Shown here piece after piece: positions 55,859 through 64,000 of a stretch of 64,000 bases of DNA (the stretch's first letter is position 1; the number at the start of each line of letters is the position of its first letter). The notes under the pieces were generated by a model that was not told the origin of the DNA, ran no database searches, and worked only from the letters and a program-made list of their open reading frames with translations. Source of the DNA: Zingiber officinale (taxonomy: Eukaryota > Streptophyta > Magnoliopsida > Zingiberales > Zingiberaceae); NCBI RefSeq assembly GCF_018446385.1, contig NC_056005.1, positions 95,198,984 through 95,262,983 of the forward strand, written 5' to 3'. Both the position numbers and the translations under genes were made by a program.

Positions 55859-57024
55859 CCTAAGAATCACAAATAGAACTCTAAATTTAGAATAATATTG
55901 ATTCCTCAAACAATACTATTTTAAATTAACCAACACCTCAAAACACCGTGAATTTTGTATGCCACGATAGTGTGGACGTATACAATTTCAATATTTGTAA
56001 AAGGAGGATTTTAACCCATTAATTTTATTATCTTGTCAACCTAAGTTTTTGACAAATAAAATTAATAGTTGGTATCCTTTGGTCACACAAATAATAGCAG
56101 TGACTCCGATGGGGAGGATATTATTAGTTGTGCCTAAGAGTATACCATTACTTGACACTAAGTCCATTAATAAGATTGTGCCCCTTCCGATGGGGAAGAT
56201 CACACGCTCTTAATTAACTTCCTATAGTCATCCCAAATGGAAGTTTGTTCTAGTGATCCACAAACAAGCTCATCCGATATGGAGGAAGGCACTCAGAGCC
56301 AACGCGCAAGCTTGTTTGCATAACTTACAAACCAGTAATGGAGATCGTGGAATTTATTTAAAATCCCTCTCCCACTTAGTTATTTATAAATGAGGAATTT
56401 TAACTATGCTAGCCTACTAAACATGTATACTAACATGCACACACAGCACAATATAAAAGTAATAAATAGAAAATCTAATTTTCAACTATTATAGCTTTTA
56501 TCTATGATTGTCCTCCGTGTGTTGTCATCCCAAGCTGTTGCCATATTTGGCCACCGCCATCGGGTCTAGCTGTCGCATCCATCTTGCTCCTTGTTCCGCT
56601 GCGCCTCTGGTCCTCAAAAGGTTCCACGCCTTGCAAGATTCGATCCGCGACATAAATAGAATTTTACATTTTTCGATCCTATATTCCTCGAAGGAATGTA
56701 CATGTAAACTAGATCGAACATAAAATTAAAAATTTACATCCATCGATCCTATATTCCATAAAAGGAATGTACATGTAAGTAGATCAAAAATAAAATCCTA
56801 ATAAAACTAAATACAGCTCCTGCTGTATTTTATAATACAATCATGCACACACATATAAATGCCCTTGACATGTCCAAGGGTCCAATCACACACATAATAA
56901 CTAAAAACCATAATAGTTGGATCCTGCATCCACAAAGTTAGCACACCCTACTATTAACCTGCCTAAATTATGTATGACATGTGCATAATTAAACTAATAC
57001 CAAATACACAGAGGCAAAACCCTA
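55859..57024 (-). other. Untranslated leader of the Copia element
   Basis: This lies between the primer binding site and gag. It holds an imperfect tandem repeat of about 70 bp (56662-56730 and 56732-56796; shared cgatcctatattcc and ggaatgtacatgtaa), and repeated gatgggga motifs near 56110-56200 on the plus strand. No coding frame is supported. Confidence 0.7.
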
Positions 57025-57036
57025 GCTCTGATACCA
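57025..57036 (-). promoter_or_regulatory. Primer binding site (initiator tRNA-Met) of the Copia element
   Basis: Minus-strand TGGTATCAGAGC stands two bases from the 5' LTR, complementary to the 3' end of initiator tRNA-Met. Confidence 0.88.
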
Positions 57037-57038
57037 AT

Positions 57039-59438
57039 TGTTGGTTGCTACTCGGAAAACATAATGGTTCCACTGTACAAAAATTTTGTACAAAGGTCTG
57101 AACCTTTTCCTAGCTACCATGTGTTCTTTTAAATTAAACTTAGATCGCCTGCGGAACTTAACACATTTGATCCAAAGTTTAATCTATTTGTGCTTTTAGG
57201 TTTAGACTCGGATCTCCTGCGGAACTTAACACGTTCGATCCAAATCACCTAAGTTATTAATTTCATTAAATATTAGTTTCTAAAATTGGCTTCCAGAACT
57301 GCATGGCGAGGCACATGGCCTTCTTGGATATGGGAACAACCACCACCGCCTAGACAAAGCCTTTTAAGGAAAGTTAATATTTAATTTCCTTAAATAACTT
57401 TATGTCAACCAAAAAGAACAATCAAATCACAAGGAAAAGAAAAACAAAAGAACACAACATCGAAAACAAATTCGAAATACTAGAATCGCATGCCTCTTGT
57501 ATTTGGTATTATTTCCAAAAATAACTAGTATGATGCGGAAAGGAAAAATACTAGTTATACCTTTTAGAAAGCCCTCTTGATATTCTACCGTATTCCTCTT
57601 CTAACCTCGGACGTTGTGTGGGCAACGATCTTCCAAGATGAGGACCACCTAGCACCTTCTTCTTCTTCCTTCAAGTTTCGGCCAAGCACCAAAATCCAAG
57701 GATGAAGAATTTTTTCCACCAACTAAGCTCCAAGGGATGCAAGCTTTCTCTCCTCCTTCTTCTTCTTCTCCAAGTAGTATCCGGCCACCACAAAAGCTCC
57801 AAGCAAGGAAGAGTTTCGGCCACCACAAAGAGGAAGAGAGGGAGAGAGGATGGCCGGCCACAACACCAAGGAAAAAGAGGGAGAGAATAATAGAGGTTGT
57901 GTCTCATGAAGGCACCCCAACCCCCTCTTTTATATTCCTTAACTTTGGAAAATAAGAAAATTTAATTACAATAAAATTTTCTTAACTTTCCTTGATAACA
58001 ATTAATTAAGAAAAATTAAATAAAATTTCCTAATCAATTATATCATGGCCGGCCACCTCAATAAAAGCAAACAAGACAATTTCAATCAACAATTAAAATT
58101 CCTTATTTGTCTTCGAAAATTTAAAAAAAATAAAATTTCCCTTTAAAATCCCTTCATGGTTGATAAAAAGAAATTTCTATAATTTTAATTTTTCTACATG
58201 TGAATAATTTATAAAGAAGAAAAATAAAATATCTTTCCAATCTACAAATAAGGAAAGAGATCAAATCTCTTTCTTTAATCTTTTGTAGATCCTTTTAAAA
58301 GAGATATTTTAATTTTAATCTCTCCAATAAATTATATCTTTCACATAAGAAAAATTTAAAATTAAAATTCTTTTAAATTTAATGGGGGTCGGCCACCTAA
58401 GCTTGGGTTCAAGCTAGGGCCGACCACCCATGAACCAAGGCTTGGCCGACCCTAGCTTGAACCACAAGCTAGCTTGGCCGACCCCTACATCATGGGTACG
58501 AAGGTGGGTATAGGTGCGTATAGTACTCTATAAATAAGAGGCTGCGATAGGGACCAAGAGGAGGAATTGGTTTTGGTCTCCCGATAAAATTAAGCATCCC
58601 GTGTTCGCCCCGAACACACAACTTAATTTTATCAATAATAATTCATTCCACTAGAGAACTATTATTGAATTACCGCACCAATCCCAAATTACATTTTTGG
58701 GCTCCTTTTTATTATGAGTATGTTAGTCTCCCTGTGTTTAAGATGTCGAATGCCCACTAATTAAGTGAGTTACTGACAACTCATTTAATTAATATCTTAA
58801 TCCAAGAATAGTACCACTCAACCTTATCATCATGTCGGACTGAGTCCACCTGCAGGGTTTAACATGACAATCCTTATGAGCTCATCTTGGGGACATTATC
58901 AACCTAGATTTCTAGGACACAGTTTCCTTTTATAATCAACAACACACACTATAAGTGGTATCATTTCCCAACTTATCGGGCTTATTGATTTATCGAACTA
59001 AATCTCACCCATTGATAAATTAAAAAATAAATATCAAATATATGTGCTTGTTATTATATTAGGATTAAGAGCACACACTTCCATAATAACTGAGGTCTTT
59101 GTTGCTCTATAAAGTCAGTATAAAAGAAACGACCTCTAATGGTCCTACTCAATACACTCTAAGTGTACTAGTGTAATTATATAGTCAAGATAAACTAATT
59201 CCTAATTACACTACGACCTTCCAATGGTCTGTTCCTTTCCATTTTGGTCGTGAGCTACTGTTTATAATTTATAAGGTACTGATAACATCATCTTCTGTAT
59301 GTGGCACCACATATTATGTTATCTATAATATAAATTAATTGAACAATTACAACTAAATGTAGACAATTTGACCAAATGTGATTCTTTATTTAAAATAAAT
59401 GTTTACAAAAGCTTAGGCTTTCAGTATACACTCTAACA
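57039..59438 (-). repeat. 5' LTR of the Copia element
   Basis: A 2,400-bp LTR paired with 49481-51878. It carries the same internal inverted repeat (near 58406-58465) and TATA-like region. It is the promoter LTR for minus-strand transcription. Confidence 0.93.
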
Positions 59439-59443
59439 ATATC

Positions 59444-62400
59444 TCCTCGGCATAGACACGTGGAATACATCGTAAATGCCTGCCAGAGCCGGTGGTAGCG
59501 TCAGACGATAAGCTACCGCTCCAATCCTCTCCAAGATCTGGAAATGCCCAATGTATTATGGAGCTAGCTTACCTCGGAGGCCAAATCTCTTCACCCCTTT
59601 CATGGGTGAGACTCTAAAAAATACATGGTCGCCAGTAGAGAATTCCACGGGTCTACGTCTCTGATCAGCATAACTCTTCTGACGATCCTGTGCCTCGGAC
59701 ATCCTCTGTCTGACAGTACGGACTAACTCTGCCTCCTTCTGAGCTCTTTGAGGTCCTAGCAGCTGGGCCACCCCAACCTCCTCCCAAAGGGTGGGTATCC
59801 GATAAGACCTACCATACAACGCTTTAAACGGTGTGATCTGAATAGCCGAATGATAGCTATTGTTATAGGCGAACTCTACCAATGGTAAGTGGTCCTCCAA
59901 GCTGCCTCCAAAATCCATAACACATGACCTCAGCAAGTCCTCTAAAGTATGGATGGTCCGCTCTGACTGTCTATCTGTTTGTGGATGGAATGCTCTACTA
60001 AAATGGAGTTGTGTGCCCAAGGCCTGCTGCAGATTCTACTATAACCGGGACGTGAACCTTGGGTCTCTATCTGATATAATGCTTAAAGGAACACCATGCA
60101 ATCTGATGATCTCTTGGCAATACAGCTCTGCCAATCGATCCAGCGAATCAGTCTTCCGGATCGCTAAGAAGTGTACATATTTGGTTAATCAGTCAACGAT
60201 TACCCAAATTACGTCATGGCCTCGTCGTGTCCTCGGCAATCCCACCACAAAATCCATGGTGGTGTGCTCTCATTTCCACTCCGAAATAGGAATCCTCTGA
60301 AATAAACCAGCAGGTCTCTAGTGCTCAGCCTTCACCTGCTGATAGACTAGACATCTAGCTACAAACTCCGTGATGTCTTTCTTCATGACGTTCCACCAAT
60401 AGGTGTATCCTCCTCAAATCTCGATACATGCGTGTTCCGCTTGGGTGTATCTCAAATCGAGAGTGATGTGCCTCCTGAAGTAGTTCCTCTAAGACCAGGT
60501 GAGATTGAGGTACGCATAACCTGTCTCGGAAATAAATAATACCCTCCTCATCACGGGTGAACTCGGTCTGCTGCCCGGAAGCTATCTGCCAATGAACTGT
60601 AAGTGCTGATCACTGGCCTGGGCCTCTCGGATCCTCATCCTGATTGATGACTGAGCAACCATGGTAACCAGAATACCCTGCTCTATCCGTCCCTACTCCT
60701 CAAGGCCCAACTCGGAAAAACCTTGAATCTAGTCCGTGACTAAAGCTCGGTGGCAAGTTAAAGTCCCTCTGGACTTCCGGCTAAGTGCATCGGCAACCAT
60801 ATTAGCTTTCCCCGGGTGGTAGCTAATGGTACAATCATAATCCTTCAGGAACTCCATCCATCTGCTCTGTCAGAGATTGAGTTCCTTCTGAGTGAAAAGA
60901 TATTTGAGACTCTTATGATCAGTGAGAATATCAAATTTAATACCATACAGATGATGTCGCCAAATCTTCATAGCAAAGATAATGGCGGCTAGCTCCAAAT
61001 CATGTACTGGTAGTTCTTCTCATGCTCCTTCAACTAACAAGAAGCATAGGAAACTATCCTGTCGTGCTGCATCAAAACAGCGCCCAAACCCTGTTGAGAA
61101 GTGTCGGTGTAGAGTATGAATTCGTCCTCTCCAGAGGGCAAAACCAGAACTGGTGCCGATATTAATCTCCGTTTCAGCTCCTGGAAGCTAGTCTTGCAAG
61201 CTTTTGACCACGTGAACTTCACGTCTTTCCTGGTCAGGCATGTCAACGACATAGCAATGTGAGAGAAACCCTTAACGAATCGTTTGTAATATCCGGTAAA
61301 TCCCAAGAAACTGTGGATCTCTTGAACTGATTGCGACTGCTCCTAGCTGGTGACAGTCTTGATCTTCTGAGGGTTTACGGACATATCTTGGCTAGAAACC
61401 ACGTGTCCTAGAAAATCGATTGAGGATAGCCAGAAAGCACACTTGCTGAATTTCGCATATAGACGATGTTGTCGAAGAGTATCCAAGACTATGCGAAGAT
61501 GTTGTGCATGCTCCTCCTCGGAACGCGAGTAGATCAGAATGTCGTCGATGAAAACTATGACGAACTAATCTAGATACTCCAGAAAGATGGGGTTCATCAA
61601 ATCCATAAATACCGCTGGAACATTGGTAAGCCCAAATGACATTACCAAAAACTCATAGTGTCCATATCTAGTGCGAAATATTGTCTTCTGAATGTTAGAA
61701 TCTTTGACTCTCAACGGATGATGTCCGGACCGCAGATCAATCTTAGAATACACTGATGTAGCTCTAAGCTGATCAAATAAATCCTCAATCCATGATAAGG
61801 GTACTTATTTCTGACGGTCACTACATTTAGTTGTCTATAATCGATGCACAACCTCAGAGTATTATCCTTTTTCTAAACAAACAATACCGGAGAATCTCAC
61901 GGAGATACACTAGGGCGAATAAATCCCCTGTCCAATAACTCATGGAGTTGGACCTTTAGCTCGTCTAACTCTTTCGGTGTCATATGGTAAGGAGCTTTAG
62001 ATGCCGACGTGGTCCCTAGAATTAGCTCAATAGCAAACTCCACTTGCCTTCGGGAAGGCAAGTCTGGTAGCTCATCTGGAAATACATCCGGATACTCTCG
62101 GACCACTGGAATGTCCGAGAGCTGAGATCTATTGCTGTCATCAGCATTAATTAACGACAATAGAAATCCCTGACAACTATGTGATAGCAGCTTCTGAGCC
62201 TGAATCATAGAAATGATTGATATACTGTCATCCCTGATGCCAGTGAAATCCCACAAGAGTTGGTTTGGAGGTTGGAATGTGACCACTCTTGTCTGGCAAT
62301 CAATCGCGACATGGTATGCTGACAACCAATCCATGCCAAGGATAATGTCGAACTCGACCATTTCCAGCACTAATAAATCTACAGTGAGTATATGGTTGCC

Positions 62401-62744
62401 AAAGTCCAATGGGCATCCTCTAACCTCCTGAGTGACGTCCAAGGCATCACCGGACGGTATGGCGACGGTCAGTCATCGCGGTCTAAGGATAGGTAGTCTA
62501 TCAATCCCCCTCATAAAAGTACGAGAAATAAATAAATGCGAACTACCAATATCAATTAGCATATCAGCGAAAAATGCATAAAGTGAAATTATACCGCGAA
62601 AAATGGATCCATCTGCCCGCTGAGCATCCTCTCTGGTAACCGCATGAATACGTCCAGTCTCTGGCGATGGTGGAGGTGGTAGTGTTGCCAATGGTTGTTG
62701 TGCTTGAGTCTGAGCCTGTAAACTTGCTCTGATATCAAATAAAT
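59444..62744 (-). pseudogene. G2 Gypsy pol: protease, RT, RNase H, integrase; gag missing
   Basis: Minus-strand order: protease (SIFRGIISLYAFFADMLIDI, then GSSHLFIS, so D-I-G replaces the usual D-T/S-G), then VVREYPDVFPDELPDLPS and ELKVQLHELLDRGFIRPS (RT start). Next come RT ([29 protein letters not shown]) and RNase H (IRSFLGF-type motif, VLPSGEDEFILYTDTSQQGL). Integrase follows (FHPQTDRQSERTIHTLEDLL, EFAYNNSYHSAIQ). TAG stops at 61565-61567 and 61343-61345 break RT. Nothing resembling gag lies between the protease and the primer binding site at 62725; that distance is too short for one, so gag has been deleted. Confidence 0.87.
62725..62740 (-). promoter_or_regulatory. Primer binding site-like motif of G2
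   Basis: Minus-strand ATTTGATATCAGAGCA lies next to the LTR at 62745. It resembles the tRNA-Met site with one or two mismatches. The same motif recurs at 63975-63990. Confidence 0.65.
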
Positions 62745-63110
62745 TGTCACGCCCCGGGGGAGTTCCTGCCAGAGGAAATTTCGGTAGCATCTCCCATGTA
62801 CGAGTGATAATCTGAAACTCACTACAAAGCCCTCAAGGCTTACAAACCTCGACCAACACGGCCGGAACATATATAATAAAATAAGATAAGCATTCCATGC
62901 AGTTTATATAATTCAGCCTCCGGCTGACACAACCACACAATTATAATGGTAAAACCTACTCCACTACAACGAGGAAAACACAATACAATGGAAAACCTTC
63001 ACAGCGGAAACATGGTCATCATACCTGAGCACGATATAAAATCCAAAGTGCAAAACACATACATCACAAGTATATAGTTCACTAACAAGGAAACACAAGT
63101 CCGATAATAT
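62745..63110 (-). repeat. G2 5' LTR, truncated
   Basis: It begins tgtcacgccccggggga and follows the G1 LTR (35901 onwards) through the ccaacacggc-ggaacatat, cctccggctga and cctactccactacaa segments. Similarity ends at about 63110, where different sequence begins. Confidence 0.8.
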
Positions 63111-63360
63111 TGCTGGGACCGAAAATGTAGCTAGAGGGGGGGTGAATAGCTCGGCGCGATCTCGTGCTCTTCGTTGCTTTGTTTCTGCTGAGGAGGCCGG
63201 AAACGTCCTGATGAAGATCGCCCTGACTTCTGAAGCCAGCCAAATGCCGCAAAAGTACCTTGACCCGGCTGACTGAGACCACTCTACTATGGTCCGCATG
63301 TAGGAGACCACATACATCAATGTCTCCCAATTTACCAATGAGGCCTTGATAGACTCTTTA
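63111..63360. mobile_element. Possible LTR fragment of a TR-GAG/SIRE-like element
   Basis: It starts tgctgggaccgaaaatg, then gggggtgaatagc, close to the TGTTGGGACC...GGGGGGTGAATAGC start of the TR-GAG LTR at 42526. It interrupts the G2 LTR. Its right end is not clear and no target duplication was identified. Confidence 0.45.
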
Positions 63361-63820
63361 CTATTGCTAATTATGATACACCAAATGCACATATTTCCAT
63401 GAGTCATGATACCTCAACATGACTACATTATCAATTATCTATGGTTAGATTTTTCATATTGTTGGTTGATATCAAAGAAAGTTGTAGAACTATATCTATA
63501 AGTAGTTTGTTATTCTAGATTTATATCATACCGTGGGAGGTTCAATAAGTTCATCGTTTGTAAGGCCAAAACAAGACCTAATCACATCATACTAATAAGC
63601 ATTAATGTAAGTCTTTGTATGGTTCCCATGGTGCTCTGTTTGTAGCCTTTAAATGTCTTTAGCTTCATTTTATGTACTACATGTCTCTTTATGACCAATA
63701 AGGATATCTATGTTATCCAAGTATTAATACAAGTACTAAAATTATAAACTTAATCATCATATCTATTTGCTGTCTGGAGATGTTCCGTCGCTGCCAAGTC
63801 CCCAAATATAATCTTGTTAA
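63361..63820. other. AT-rich sequence of unknown origin
   Basis: No gene or element terminus is recognised. It lies between the LTR fragment at 63111 and Gypsy-leader-like sequence at 63820. It may be host DNA or the interior of a decayed element. Confidence 0.4.
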
Positions 63821-64000
63821 AGAATACCTCGGAATTTCGAACATGAAAATCAACGAAAATCCGTACAAATCCAAAATTACCCAAATTGACTCGCAAAACC
63901 TAAGCTTTGATACCAAATAAATTAGTATCAAATTAACTTGGAAATCCAGAACATGGAAAAAAAGCATCGTAAACATGCTCTGATATCAAATAAATTGTCA
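63821..64000 (-). mobile_element. Leader and LTR start of a third Gypsy element
   Basis: Near 63905-63920 the plus strand has aagctttgataccaaataa. At 63975-63990 it has tgctctgatatcaaat, followed by tgtca at 63996, the start of the Gypsy LTR. This repeats the leader/LTR boundary seen at 62725-62745. The LTR itself lies beyond the window. Confidence 0.6.

Larger units (their letters stand above)
49481..59438 (-). mobile_element. Ty1/Copia LTR retrotransposon, 9,958 bp, defective
   Basis: LTRs lie at 49481-51878 (2,398 bp) and 57039-59438 (2,400 bp), with TG...CA ends. The 5-bp target duplication atatc occurs at 49476-49480 and 59439-59443. The primer binding site, polypurine tract and Copia domain order (gag, protease, integrase, RT, RNase H) are present on the minus strand. 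The polyprotein is broken by stops and a frameshift. The LTRs differ at many scattered bases, so the copy is older than the TR-GAG insertion. Confidence 0.94.

Overview
The window is nuclear DNA of a flowering plant. It has intron-split genes with GT-AG borders, plant-specific protein families (MOS1-like, an NHL-repeat membrane protein, a DRP2-type dynamin), Au-type SINEs, Harbinger and hAT miniature elements, and a dense nest of Gypsy and Copia LTR retrotransposons. The species cannot be named from the sequence. There is no bacterial, organellar or CRISPR content.

Genic half (1-34,400). The 3' part of a MODIFIER OF SNC1 1 (MOS1) homologue lies on the plus strand (exons from 640 to 5683). Next, also plus, is a complete seven-exon NHL-repeat protein gene (CDS 8823-12769). 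Its leader carries an upstream ORF whose stop overlaps the main start as TGATG. After 8 kb of AT-rich DNA with SINEs, MITEs, a nuclear tRNA-Thr(AGU) gene and degenerate tandem repeats comes a complete 22-exon DRP2 dynamin gene on the minus strand (CDS 34020-21642, 928 aa). All exon phases of the two complete genes were checked and close in frame.

Retroelement half (35,900-64,000). Two minus-strand Ty3/Gypsy (Tekay/Del-like) elements, G1 and G2, form the base layer. G1 (3' LTR 35901-38776, pol remnants to about 48733) is broken by a 2.4-kb plus-strand solo LTR (39939-42355), which itself contains a hAT-type MITE. G1 is also broken by a 4.8-kb gag-only LTR element (42526-47337), of the kind called TR-GAG, with nearly identical LTRs and an intact 532-codon gag frame. 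G2 (48734-63110) is broken by a 9.96-kb Copia element (49481-59438) with complete LTRs, primer binding site and polypurine tract but a disabled polyprotein. Target-site duplications support most insertions, so the order of events can be read. The right edge of the window is a further Gypsy leader meeting another LTR.

The unusual observations are the uORF/start overlap, an in-frame 40-codon duplication in the NHL gene, a tandem duplication of a DRP2 splice donor, a MITE inside a SINE, a Harbinger element that keeps promoter and ORF1 5' end, the repeated palindrome and hairpin arrays of the TR-GAG element, and transition-type stop codons visible by comparing G1 with G2. No wholly new multi-gene system was found.
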